A DNA stretch of 64,000 bases, from NCBI GenBank assembly GCA_032768795.1, contig CP136490.1, positions 8,122,001 to 8,186,000 of the forward strand. Direction: 5' to 3'. The position numbers and the translations under genes are program-made. Position 1 is the stretch's first letter. Each line of letters begins with the position of its first letter. This DNA is from Tremella fuciformis (Eukaryota > Basidiomycota > Tremellomycetes > Tremellales > Tremellaceae). Shown in pieces: positions 22,376 to 33,400 of the stretch. The notes beneath the pieces were generated by a model. That model did no database searches and was not told where the DNA came from. It worked only from the letters and a program-made list of their open reading frames with translations.

Positions 22376-23014
22376 ATGGCCAGCTCGTCACAGCTCAACC
22401 CCAAGTACGACAGCTATCACCCTCACGGAGTGGTGCGTCTCCTACTGGGCTGTTATTGCTCCACGCTAATCAGCAGGACCAGTCAGCGGGCTTGGCTCGA
22501 GCTAGGAAACCATTTCGGACGGCCAACCTTCTGGTTGGGGGAGGTTTGGCCTTGTTCGCGGTCGGTGTATACGCATATTCAATCTCGGCAGTGAAGCAGG
22601 ATGACTTTGTGAGTCTTTTGCTATTTGTACCCAGCTATACGGGTTTGCAGCTGTACTGAGCTGACTTGGTAGAGCGACGTTGCAGATTTGCTGCCACCAC
22701 TGGAGGAACGAGCGAAGATCCGCTCAATCGAGGATGAGGCTCGGGACAAGCTGCTAGCATCAACACCTCTGGGCGCCCCTCAATTACCTGTCGCCACTCC
22801 CAACCTCGCTTCCGCCTCCACTCCTGCATCATGGCTTCGGCTACCGGGACGACTGAGCGACGTGGCCTGGATCAGGTCAAGAGGATGGGTGGAACAAGAG
22901 CGAGGAAATGTCCTGGTATGGGGCGCACCGCCCGTGGACTCTATCGGCCGGATAAGCGACAGCTCTGCACCAGCTCTTCGAGCCCAGAGTGCTGCGGTGC
23001 AGAGGAGGGTGTAA
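22376..23014 (+). CDS. COA3: Cytochrome c oxidase assembly factor 3 (Coa3/CCDC56 family)
   Basis: Coa3 is a small inner-membrane protein that, with Cox14, holds newly made Cox1 and couples its translation to cytochrome oxidase assembly. Exon 1 encodes MASSSQLNPKYDSYHPHGV. After a 44-nt intron come DQSAGLARARKPFRTANLL and the single membrane span GGGLALFAVGVYAYSISAV, followed by KQDDF. Another intron leads to SDVADLLPPLEERAKIR. The R-x-x-N-L-x-x-G start of the span, with KQDDFSDV after it, is the family signature. The tail after the conserved part (about 110 residues, Ala/Pro/Ser-rich) is longer than in yeast. The gene ends 66 bases from the convergent CHMP1 gene. Confidence 0.85.
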
Positions 23015-23079
23015 TGTCATTGGGCCGTAACCGTGCATAATCTTCACTAGTGTACAATAGTCATGACAACTCGTCTCAT

Positions 23080-23985
23080 CTATACCGCAGGCTATTGTCG
23101 TCAGCTCGGTCCCGGATCTCAAGAGGTCGACACACTCTCAATGCACGCAACCGCTCAGCCAATCTGTTGTCCTCCTCCAGCGGCGCCTCTGCCTGTACCT
23201 GCGCCGGGGCCGCTTGGGGCACTTTGACCTCGCCCAAGCCCTGCTGTATTTCGAGCCCAGCTTCGTCTGCCACCTGCACATGAGCTGCGCCCTGCCAACT
23301 AAAACACCTGCATTCCCACCTGGTTGATGAGCTGGTCGACCTGATCTTGCGGTGTCGTCAGTGCCGTCGTATCGCTCATCGTCGACTCCATATAGCTCGT
23401 CTGCACATCGAGGTCCGCAAACTGCGCCTCGAATTTGTCCATCACCAGCGATATCCGCTCGAGGTTCATGCTCTCCATCGCCTTGTCCATACCCTTTACC
23501 ACCTGCCCCATCGAATTGGTCACTTGGCGCATCGTCACTGCTGTTTCTACTCGTGCGGCGACGGCGTCTATACGCGAGGCGAGGCGGAGGAGGTTGAGGT
23601 GCTCAGTCTTCTTCCGTATGGCATTCTGGGCGTAGATTCGCGCTCCTTCCTGGTTGCCCTTTTGCAATGCCTATCGTGTGGGCGTGACGGTACAGTGAGG
23701 TGGCGATGAGGTAGTAGTGCCGTGGAGAGAGAAGATGTCAGCGAGCTTCCACTCTTGAAACACGGCAGCTCACAGCCTTGAGCTTGTTCTTCTCAGACGT
23801 CTCGTCTTTCGCTGCCTTCTTCGCTTGCCGTTGCAAAGACTTGGCCGTGAACTGGGACGATCAGCAATCTCGCACCAGCTAAGTCTCCGTGATTCCGAAG
23901 CTCACTTTGAGGTTGAACAGTGATTCTGCAGTTCAGCTACGAGCCTTGATACACTAGATTGATACTCACTCTCGAGAGCGCTCAT
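23080..23985 (-). CDS. DID2: ESCRT-III subunit Did2/Vps46 (CHMP1)
   Basis: CHMP1 is a late ESCRT-III subunit that recruits Vps4 to disassemble filaments on endosomes. Small exons assemble to [28 protein letters not shown] and [10 protein letters not shown], then a large exon with [56 protein letters not shown] and [17 protein letters not shown]. The final exon carries [13 protein letters not shown] and the C-terminal MIM motif [10 protein letters not shown] that binds the Vps4 MIT domain. A last intron would give the ending RPAV and a stop at 23080-23082; without it the frame runs to 23076. The length (about 200 residues) is normal. It diverges from SVP26. Confidence 0.9.
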
Positions 23986-24417
23986 CCTGTCACCCCGTCT
24001 ATGCTCCTCGTTGCTGGTCGGTCTAAGGATGGCAAGCAGTGACAATGCTGGCGGCGTTAATGCTGGCTCTGGCCGGTTGCATTCAGGGTCCGGACCCGAA
24101 CCCAAGCATGCCACGAGCGAGTGACGTTATATATGCTCCCGCTCACCCCACACCGAACACCTCTTTGCTGGAACCACCTCCTCCCATTCTAGACTGTTGA
24201 CGTTTCGAGACCGCAGCTGGATCCGCGTGCAACTTGGGCAGGCGCCTGCATCAAGAGAGCGCGTCTCGGCCACTCGCAGACCACCTCCCCAGCTTCGGAG
24301 CAGTGTCGGACACATTCAATCGGGCCACGTTGCACCCTTCGTTCGCGCCGCCCAGCTCCGACCCCTGCCGCCTCCGCGTACACATCACACGAGGATCCAG
24401 AAGGGCGTTCGTGAGAG

Positions 24418-25771
24418 ATGGCACTGCTGCACCTCTTGTCATATGCGGGAGGATTGGCGGCGTTCCTCTTTGTGACACTATCTCTCGGTGAGTCAGCTTC
24501 CGGAGTGACCAACGACAAGCTGACTGCCAGCGAGCGGATTGCTTTGGCTTGCAGAGCTGATTGAGGAGCACAGTCGGTATGCCAAGACAGTAGGGAAGAG
24601 GGCGATCTATGTCAGTCATCACTGCGTTGCTCTACACCATTCGACTTGCTATTCACTACTTGCTCGCACGGGAATAGGCTGACTCGCAGACTATCATTGC
24701 CCTGCACCTCTTACTGGCCATCACCGACGGCCTACCCATACCCCAGATTCTCTTCTCCGTCGCATGTCATGTCGTCTACCTGCAAAACTTTTCGGCAACA
24801 TGGCCATACATATCACTCACCTCTCTCAAGTTTATCGCATCCTGCATTCTCGTCGTGGCGGATCACTTCATGTGGTTCTTCTACTTCGCTGGCAAGGCGC
24901 AAGAAGCCAAGAGATACCGCAAGCCGACATACCGTTATGGCGGGAAAATGAAGGAGGAAGGCGGAGTGGCATTCATGGACGTAGCCGCGTTCTTCGCGAT
25001 CTGTGTCTGGTTCGTGCCGCTATTCTTGTTTTTGAGCCTGAGCGCCAATGACAATGCGCTGCCGTCTTTCGGGGGTGAGCGACTCTTATCCTCGATCGCA
25101 ATAGCAGTCACTGACATACAGACTCCTCGGCGCCTTCTTCGCCAAATGTCAAACCCTCGACGATCGACTTGTCCACTCCAAACCTGTCTTCTCCCCGCCC
25201 TCAGCAGTATGGATCCCGGCAGTCTCTGATCAAGACTATTCTCAACCCCGTCTTCGCCCTTTTGCCACGTATCGGCCGGCGTCGAGGACCAAAGAACGAA
25301 GAAGGCCTGATTGCACCTCGAACACCGATTCGGGGCTCGCCGATCCACTCCCCTGTCTCCATGCCCAACTCGTATTTCCCGTGGGGCGAGGAGAACACGT
25401 CGTTCAGCAACTCTAACAACCTGACACCTGAAGCGCGTTCCGGCTCTGGGTCAAGTTCCGCTTCCCAAGTCACGCGCACCCTTCCGCCTCCGCGTAGAGT
25501 GCAGAGCGAGGCTCAAATATCAGGAAGAGGGTTGAATCCCAGAGGGATAGCGATGCGAGGTGGCGTGCCAGCAGTGCCAGATTCCGCGTTGCCAGATGAG
25601 CCCGTCGCCATGGCAGGAGAGGACTCGCTGGGATTAGCTGGGAGTATAAGCGGGAGAGGGCCGCGCAAAGTGCCGACGCGACCTAGCAGTCCGAGCATGA
25701 GTTTGGGACCGCAGGGCGCAGACAAGGTGGGAGACTCGGAGATCATAATCAGTAAGCGAAAGGCAGATTGA
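24418..25771 (+). CDS. SVP26: Svp26/Tex261 family ER-Golgi membrane protein with long tail
   Basis: Svp26 is a multi-span cargo adaptor that sorts type II membrane proteins such as mannosyltransferases into COPII vesicles. Exons join to MALLHLLSYAGGLAAFLFVT, LASGLLWLAELIEEHSRYAK, TIIALHLLLAITDGLPIPQI, VVYLQNFSATWPYISLTS and ADHFMWFFYFAGKAQEAKR, then FMDVAAFFAICVWFVPLFLF. These are the expected hydrophobic spans and the conserved WP.I.L.S..F and HF.WF.F blocks. After ANDNALPSFG an intron leads to an extension of roughly 220 residues rich in Ser, Pro, Arg and Gly (GRGPRKVPTRPSSPSMSLGP), longer than in yeast or animal relatives and probably cytosolic and disordered. The stop is at 25771. Confidence 0.88.
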
Positions 25772-26026
25772 TAGAAGTCTCGATGGGACACTGGAGGTGT
25801 TCATGCATATGCATTGGCTGCGGTACGCTCTTGCTGTGTGATGCGAGGCCTCCTATCACTGGCTCGACGCGACAGCGTGTCTGTTGCGCTCATGACGCGC
25901 GTTTTGGTGCAGGATCAGGATACCGGCGGCGAAACAAAAGTTGCCTCCTGCTCTCCTGCCAATCTCAAGGGAGAACTCGCCGAACTGCTGTACATTCATA
26001 CCTCTCCACCTCACCTCCCATCGAAC

Positions 26027-26044
26027 ATGCCGCAAGATCAATGA
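26027..26044 (+). promoter_or_regulatory. Five-codon upstream ORF overlapping the NAA30 start
   Basis: ATG at 26027 encodes MPQDQ and stops at TGA 26042-26044, overlapping the main ATG at 26041 as ATGA. The stop-start overlap resembles that of the Myb-like gene at 9063 and may tune translation by reinitiation. Confidence 0.4.
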
Positions 26045-27233
26045 CCCACTCGCTCCGCAGTCTCCAGCAGGAGCTCCCCGACATCTCTGCAACACCCTCC
26101 AATCGTGCACTACCCGAAGCTGGGCCATCGCGCCTTCCCATCGGGAACCCAGCTGAATCTCTGCCCACATCTCAACAAGAGGTGTCTGTACAGCGCGACG
26201 AACCCAGCACAACCCCTTTTCGTGATGCTGCCGGTGACCAGCTTTTCTTCAGGCCGTACAGGTCCGAAGAGGAGGATCTGGCGGGTATCATGGACCTTGT
26301 AGCGCAAGAACTGAGCGAGCCGTGAGTGTCTCATCTGCCCTGTTGAGCAGCATAATCGCTCGCCTGCTGTGTTTGAGATGTTCGATGCTGATGGTCCAGG
26401 TATAATGGTGGGCTTGACATATTATAATACTCTACAGTGCTGCGAGCTGACAGCAGTCTACACATATCGATACTTCCTGGAAGACTGGTATGCCCCAAAT
26501 GACCCGTAATCCGATCTGATGTGACTGACCCCAGGCCTCATCTGACATTCCTCGTCTATCCCACACCGACGGCCCAGAGGGCAATAGCGACCATCGTATG
26601 CAAGCAGGACTCCCATAAGGGCAAGACGAACAGAGGGTACATTGCCATGCTGAGCGTCGACAAGGTCTGGCGCAGAAGAGGCATTGGTGCGTCGATCTTC
26701 TTCTATTCTGCTCCTGCCGGGGAGGGAAAGCTGAAGTGCAGCGTCCAGGCTGGTCGAGATGGCCATCGCAGAGATGGCTGCGCGGGGTGCGCACGAGGTG
26801 TGTTCGCTGTTAGGAGAGATGCCAGGGCTCATAACAGATTGTGCTTGAGACAGAGACGGACAATGACTCTTCGCTTGCCTTGTATGGTGCTTTGGGCTTC
26901 TTGCGCGAGAAACGGATCCAGCGCTTCTACTCTAATGGCAAAGACGCGTGAGTGGTCATGCCTGACAAAGGCCGTCACACCGACCACTGGCGTGAAGCGT
27001 TAGCTGATGGTAGGTTCCGGCTGATCCGCCCTCTGCCAACATATCCCCGCTTCGACGAGTCTGACGACGAGGCGGAAACCGGTCGGCAAGTGGTCGCTAG
27101 CGGTCCCCCGGGCGATCATCCCATGTATCACGCAGACGCAGCAGTTCAACCGCCTGTGAGACCGGGCGAGAGCGCACCACCATCTCGACCAGCGCCTCTG
27201 CCCGCAGAGCAGGCGTGGGGAATGTACACCTGA
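26041..27233 (+). CDS. NAA30: N-alpha-acetyltransferase 30, NatC catalytic subunit (Mak3)
   Basis: Naa30 acetylates nascent proteins starting Met-Leu/Ile/Phe/Trp as the catalytic subunit of NatC. A disordered N-terminus of about 65 residues precedes FFRPYRSEEEDLAGIMDLVA. The acceptor-binding block QELSEPYNVYTYRYFLEDW is complete only if an 8-base microexon (26400-26407) is included between two introns. The GNAT core follows: RGYIAMLSVDKVWRRRGI with the R-R-x-G-I acetyl-CoA loop, ASRLVEMAIAEMAARGAHEI, LETETDNDSSLALYGALGF and REKRIQRFYSNGKDA. A final exon gives FRLIRPLPTYPRFDE and a tail rich in Pro and acidic residues. All six exons join in phase. A short upstream ORF overlaps the start codon. 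Confidence 0.9.
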
Positions 27234-27406
27234 TCCCACCCCCGTGTTCTGACAATATAGACGTGTCCCATGGTGCTAGCATCGTTCATTCGCATACATC
27301 ACAACCATCGTGCATGTTGTCTGTCATCTGTCATCTGTCATCTTGTACAAGGTCTTCGGTACAGGCGGTAGGTCCGGCATGTACAACGAACGCGACGATA
27401 GGGAGA

Positions 27407-27805
27407 TCACGAGTTGAGCTTCTCAGCCTGGGCCTTGAGCTGGCGCGTCAGCCGACTGCTTGCGCTACATTGGACCACCGGAATACCAAAGAGAGTGCGC
27501 TCTGACATGGAAACTCACCTCTTCGCGCGACTTGGGCGCCTCGAGTCCCTCGGCAATAGCCTTCTCGGGGACATGGGGTCCCCGGGCGTTATAAGCGTTG
27601 GCAGATGCGCTCTGCAGCCCGCCGCGCTCTTCCGGCTCTTGGTTCAGGTCGGACGGGTTGTTGGTTTTGGCGGGATGAGGGAGGATGTTGAATTCTGCCA
27701 CCGTCAGCGTCGCCACCCAAAGCTCCTTTCGCATGCAGGGTGAGATATGAGATATGGGGGAGAGGTGGATCACTCACGTTGCTCTTCTTCTTTCTTACCG
27801 GACAT
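27407..27805 (-). CDS. Small conserved-looking hydrophilic protein
   Basis: Three exons give a protein of under 80 residues: MSGKKEEEQQ, then FNILPHPAKTNNPSDLNQEP with GGLQSASANAYNARGPHVPE and AIAEGLEAPKSREE, then LKAQAEKLNS and a stop at 27407-27409. Splice sites are canonical and phases agree, which supports a real gene. The protein is hydrophilic with no membrane span or signal peptide. I cannot assign a family. Small soluble stress or ribosome-associated proteins look like this, but that is only a guess. It converges with NAA30, whose stop is 173 bases away. Confidence 0.6.
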
Positions 27806-28036
27806 TTTGGCTGCTCTTCTGATCTGTGTGGATGCTGGTCAAATGATAAGATGCAAAACGAAGAGTGTGCAGAAGGTTGCGTGTCGTCTTGGACACATGG
27901 CCAAGTCTTCGTTGTGTGAGATGACGTCAGAGATCGTCAGAGTTCCTGAACGCGCTTCGAGGTGGTAAAAGCAGAAGACAGCAATACTATGCATGGCAAA
28001 GGCGAGACAACAGTACCTTCACAGCTACAAGCCTCA

Positions 28037-29090
28037 TTATACGACAGATGTCCTCAGCCTCTTGTCGTTGCCGCCCCAGACACCTTTGACCCGGTCCCAG
28101 GCGCCTCCAATTTCCGCCAGGCCCTTGCGATCGACGCTACGCGTATTCGTTCGGGCTGGCGAATCAGGCGGGAGGTCTACAACAGATGTGTGCTCTTTGG
28201 ACCGCATGAGAAGCGCAGACATGCTAGACGGATGGTCCAGCATGAGCGGGAAGTATGTAATGCCGCGCCTCAAGGGAGGCCGAGCAGCATGTGTCGGGGA
28301 TGTGATCGGCGCTGACCTCGGTGCTGGATTAGGGGGCGTGACGACTCTTTCCAGGCTGTCGGGCGATGTGCTTTGAGCCCTGGACTCGCCAGGCTCTGGT
28401 GACAGAGCGGGTACCGGAGGAATGTGGTGGCCTTTGTGTGACCATTCAGCTGAAGTGTCCACACGAAATGCGAGCGATCGCTTCGAAGACCCTTCCGCCA
28501 GACGCTGGAAACCGAGAAAGCGCCGGTTGAGGCGGACGAGGCTGCGATAGTTAGCTCAGGTTGCAAGCTTTCTGAAGCGCAAATTCGCTCACATCGCCCT
28601 GCTGAGGACACCGCGCTGAGCTATCGCTAATTCTACAGTAGTATCCGATATAGCGTCGATGTCAGAATCCCCGTCGTCGTCTGCACGATTGAGTGGAGAG
28701 TCGCTGCATGTACGCGTCTCGGTCGAGACCACAAGGGAAGTAGCAGCAGAGGCAACGTCACACGCGCTCGTGTCGCTACCATCAGAATAGCTCGATTGCA
28801 GACATAAGGACTCACCCGTTGTCGAACAAGGGGTTGCTTTCAAAGAGCATACCATGCCCCTTGCGTCGTCGCTGTCGCTGTCTCTCCCGCCTTTGTAGCT
28901 CGTAGGCGGACAGACGCTGCAAACTCGGGGCTTGGTATGACGATCTAATGACATCAGCGGCCTGCAGGCAAGGCCGTCCAACTCACGCTGCTTCGATCAT
29001 TGGCGGCGCAAAGGACGCGTCAAACCGCTCGAAGACCCTATTATGCTCAGTGCGCTCGGCTTGCTCAGCAGTATGCTTGTAAGGGGCCAT
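28037..29090 (-). CDS. Unrecognised protein with basic N-terminal helix
   Basis: The start at 29090 reads MAPYKHTAEQAERTEHNRVF and FERFDASFAPPMIEAA. After an intron come SSYQAPSLQRLSAYELQRRE with a very basic run (RQRQRRRKGHG) and MLFESNPLFDNG. Two further introns join an acidic Ser/Thr-rich segment (ADDDGDSDIDAISDTTVELA), ILVRLNRRFLGFQRLAEGSS, and a Pro/Ser-rich C-terminal exon ending RTSVV at 28037. All three introns close in phase. The pattern (basic helix, acidic stretch, disordered tail) suggests a nuclear or regulatory protein. No domain is recognised. Confidence 0.55.
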
Positions 29091-29575
29091 GGTAACAGCA
29101 AGCAAGGGGAAGAAGACTTCGATCACCGATTGTCCGCAATGACTGGGCGGCAAGGCGGTCGGGCGTCCATCCTGCTTGAATGGGAGATCTCAGACCGGCC
29201 GGACCCATGATTGGGTAATTGTGGGAGCTCTGAAGAGCATTGAAAGGGTCCTGAGACATTTCCGACACACTCGACATGGTCAGTCGTGACCCAAGCTGGG
29301 TCAGATGACGCCTGTCCTCAATAGCCCCCAGTCGCGACGCGTTCAGTGCTGCTGAGGATGACGTCGATGTAGATTAGTCGATTGAGCGTCCATCAGTATT
29401 GAGCAACTGGGAGTCAGAGTGCGTCATGAACCCTCTTTCAGGTCATCGATAGTGAGTTCATCGTCAGCGTGACTTCCCTTTTGAGAACAGATCGCAATGA
29501 GGTGCAAGTCGCGTCGGCAAAAGACTCGTTATCGTGTCGACAAGATCCGGCCTGTCGATAAGGCCAGTCTCGGCC
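29091..29575. other. Spacer with no gene seen
   Basis: About 485 bases upstream of the preceding minus-strand gene. A minus-strand frame at 29065-29277 (MSSVSEMSQDPFNALQ) could encode a leader peptide or an alternative 5' exon, but I see no splice joining it to the 29090 start. Nothing else is recognisable. Confidence 0.35.
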
Positions 29576-29977
29576 TCAATGTCCCTTCTCTATGGCCAGC
29601 TTCAGTCGCTTGATCTCCTTGGTCAAGTCCTCCAGCTCCTCCTTGACCTCGTGCAGCTCGTGAGTCAAGCTGCTGAGATCACCGCCCTTGCGGGATTGGG
29701 AGAGTCTGCCGAGCATGACGATGAGGAAGAAAAACAACAAGACGGCCGCGGGGAGGATCATAGTCCTGGCAGATTCGGGTAACAACTCGGCAGGTCGTCT
29801 GCCATTGAGTCAGCTGAGTGGCTCTCGCGAATCGTCGCCGTAAGGGACGAACAAGGACTTGGCCGGGAAGATGGATGCGCCCGCTGGCGGGTTCTCCTCG
29901 TCGCGTCCCTCCTCAGCGCACGTTGGTCTGTCCCCCGTCTCGGGATCGGTGAGGGGTACGGCGTTGTAGCCCGACAT
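29576..29977 (-). CDS. Small single-span membrane protein with coiled coil
   Basis: The C-terminal exon encodes a strongly hydrophobic span (MILPAAVLLFFFLIVMLG) and then a heptad-rich helix (LTHELHEVKEELEDLTKEIK) before the stop at 29576. The N-terminal exon from 29977 reads MSGYNAVPLTDPETGDRP. The joining intron is ambiguous: a donor after GDRPT (gtgcgc) closes in frame with an acceptor near 29800, but a longer first exon is also possible. The layout suggests a small organellar or ER membrane protein with a cytosolic coiled coil. No family is assigned. It lies divergently from the formin gene. Confidence 0.5.
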
Positions 29978-30449
29978 GTCGTGCGAGGCTCTCGCCAGGT
30001 GAATGTTGATGAAGCTGTAGAGACTGCGGCAAGACTCGAGTTGTAGCCTCTCGGTGCTAGCTCGTGGCTCGGCAGGCACGCCGACAACTCTGCGGGCACC
30101 CTGAAAATCACTTGCTCCCCCCTTGACAACCGCCGGTATTGTGTCGTCTTCTTCACCCTCACCGAGTTACGATGGACTTGGACCTGTCACGCAGCTGTGA
30201 ATCGCAGACCAGAGTCGAGTCGGGGAGAAAGCGGCAGCGTAGGACGAGGAAAGGCATGTGTCTCTTTCCTATGACGGGGCTACGAGGTCAGAGGGGATCT
30301 GTGCGTTCACCATCAATCATCCACTCACTCTTTTCGCTCATTTGGGTCTTGTCTCATCTCATTGTTTTGAGAATGTCTGTTGCTCACCCTGTCTGTTGGG
30401 ACTCGACATCCATCATGGTTGACGAGTGAAAAGGCGCCCTCAAGCAAGC

Positions 30450-33400
30450 ATGGGGGACGCGCGGAGTCCCAAGGCGATTGACATCTTACTCCCCACCTTG
30501 CCACCCAGTCACGTCGGACTGCTGATCGAGCCGACTGCCTGCGCGGACGACATAGTCAAGCAATGCCTAACGCGACTGGAAGGGGACCTTATACAACAAG
30601 GTGTAGGTGGGCTCGTGCCCTGGTGGAAGGGCCCCAAGGCAGAAGGATGGCGTTTGCGCGAGATCAGGTCACAAGACGAGGGCAAGTGGTGGTCAGAAGC
30701 GGAAGTCGAGGGATACCAAGACCGTAAGCCTTCTGCAGAGTGCCGTGAGAGATCTGGCGGCTCACCGCTCCAGCGCTGCTCTCCCCTGATGCCTGTATCA
30801 GTGCGGAGACCCTCAGCTTGCAGCTCCTCGCACCGGACACGCCGCTCATTCGGATAGCGATACAACTTCCTACCACCACGTCTACCCTGCCAGTGATCTC
30901 GACGCTACCCCTCAACTCCCGTGCTACACTGTTGACGGTTCTGGCAACCCTGCGGCAAGAGCTTGGTCTGCCTGCGGCAACTGGCGACATCATTTCTACC
31001 TCGAGCACTCAAGGGAACAAGGCTCGTGCCCGGTCTGACTCACGAGCACTGGCTTTCTCGGCGTCTCGCATCGCAGACGAGGGGAACGGTGACATTAAGT
31101 GGAAGGCATGGATTGAGGACGAGAATGGCATGGTCGAGTTGCATGAGGAGGAGCCTGTGGTGCAGCAGCTGCGGCATCGCGATGTCCAAATGATTCACGT
31201 CGCGATGGATGAGGATTGGCTTTTCGAGAAGACTCCCTCGAAGAAAGCAGCGCTTCGACCATCGCAAGCAACTCAAGGGTCCGACTCCGACGAGCCGCAA
31301 GAGGACACGCTCAAGGCGTCGACATCTGCTGCCGCTGTGCCTGCAGGCGCAATCACCGCCAACAGTCTTGCATCTCCTTTGTCTTCCCCAGCACTAGCCT
31401 CCGTTCGCCCTGCACCAGCCAGTCCGTCCTTCATTCGACCCTCAAGCTTCTTCTCCTTGTCAGCCGGCACGTCGGCCGGGCTTTCCAAACTCCTACCGCA
31501 GATCACAGGCGGTGGTCCCAGCTCTCCTGCTAGTGTGGCGGAAAGACAGACTCATCAGGGTTGGGCAAAACGGTTGTCGATTTCGAGTCTCGGTAGCTGG
31601 ACGAGCGTGCCGCCGAAAGATGCCGGCGATGCAAGCACTCAGAGAGCAGAGAGTATTCGATCGGTAGACATACAGCCAATATCAAGACAGACCACCGGCG
31701 GTCTTTGGGGATGGTGGACTGGCTCGAACAAACCCGAAGAGGGCAGTGCCGAGGCGTGTATCGTTGATTTGAAAACCGCCAAGAAGCCGCCGAGTCAGCT
31801 CAAGCATCTCATCGCATTGCGAACGACACTGGCTACGGCTCCCATCGGCTGGATGAACGATTTCATCGACCTTCGTGGACTCGATGAAGTGCATACCAGC
31901 TTGGCTCGCGTTTCTCCCAGAGCCCGCTCGACCCCTGGGGAAGTATATGAACAGGTAATCGGGGAGGTCATCAGATGTCTGCGGACGATCATGAATACCG
32001 ACGTGAGACCACTGAACACTGAAAACCAACGCAGCAGCTGAATGGATAGGTTGGGTTCTCGGGCGTCCTGGATCGTCCAGCGCTAGTGAACGAAATCGCC
32101 GAATGTCTGCATACTCCTTCGCTCAGGGTACGAAGCCACATTCTGGAGCTGCTGTCCGCTTTATGTGTTTTATCGGCAAATGAAGGGCACGATCTGGTTC
32201 TCAACGCCATGTCCGACTGGCGCATCTCCATGAGCGAGACCCACCGTTTTGAATGGCTACTTGCTCAGTGCATCGATCCTCCAAGCGACGATAGCGGTCT
32301 GATTTGGGAGTGGCGTACAGGGGTTCTCGCACTCTTCAACGCGATTTGCAACACACCAAACGACACCGAGACCCGATGCGAGCTGCGAGGCGAATTGTAC
32401 CGACGTGGCATGGGTCACCTGCTGGAAGTCATCGGTAAGCAGGACCCTCCCGCCGAGTACGACCGGCAAGTCTCTGTCTGGATCGACGAACGCGATCAGG
32501 ACGTCGCCGAGTTGCGAGCATTGCATCTCAATGCTGCCGAAGGTATGACGGAGTCCGAGAGCGATGCATCCGTCATTGCTTCGTTTGTGGACGAGGTAGA
32601 GGTACTTCAACGACGAGCCAACGACCTTCAATCCGAGGTGGGGCTTGATGATACACAGCTCGACTCGAGGCTGATCAGCAGCGCAAACAACTCCAGTCCT
32701 CCCTCGCGCAACAAACCGCAGAGCTTAATCTCCTTCGATCTCTGCATAATGACGGTGAAGATACCGGCATTGTGCATCGCTTGGTTGAGCAAGAGAGGGA
32801 GCTCGCTCGCCTCAGGACCTCAGAGTCGGGCGATATCAGCGGGCTTCGAGAGGACCGTAATGAAGATCTGAGGGAGAGAGAGAAGCTTCGCCTCACTTCT
32901 CTATCACAAGAAGTCGCCGAGCTGAAAGATATGGTAGGAACATTCTGGGCAAGCCGATGTAGCTGACTTGCTAGCTCCAAGATCGCGAGGAAACCCTCCA
33001 GCAGCGTCGGAAAGACATCGAATACCTGGAGCGCGCTCTGGAAGCCGTCCACTCAAGACTGACCGCTACCGAGCCTACCTCTCCAAACATGGTCTCGGCA
33101 CACAGCAAAGATGTGACCGCTGATGCACAAAGCATCGCTAGCCAAGCGATTGCGACGTACGTGCGGCAAGAGGAAACGATCATTTCGCTTCGGGCAGAAG
33201 TGGAACGCTTGACTGTCCTCAGCAGGTCTTTTGTGTCCAAGACGGAGCCCGCAGCAAGTTTGGCGACATCGTCAAGGACTACAGCATCCCGGGCGGAGAC
33301 GGCAACGGTCATCTCACCTTTTTCGCCGGGGACGGCAGCCACAGTGGTCCTTGACGATATGGAAGGGCCAAGCCCTTCAGGAGAAGCGCATGCAGCGATT

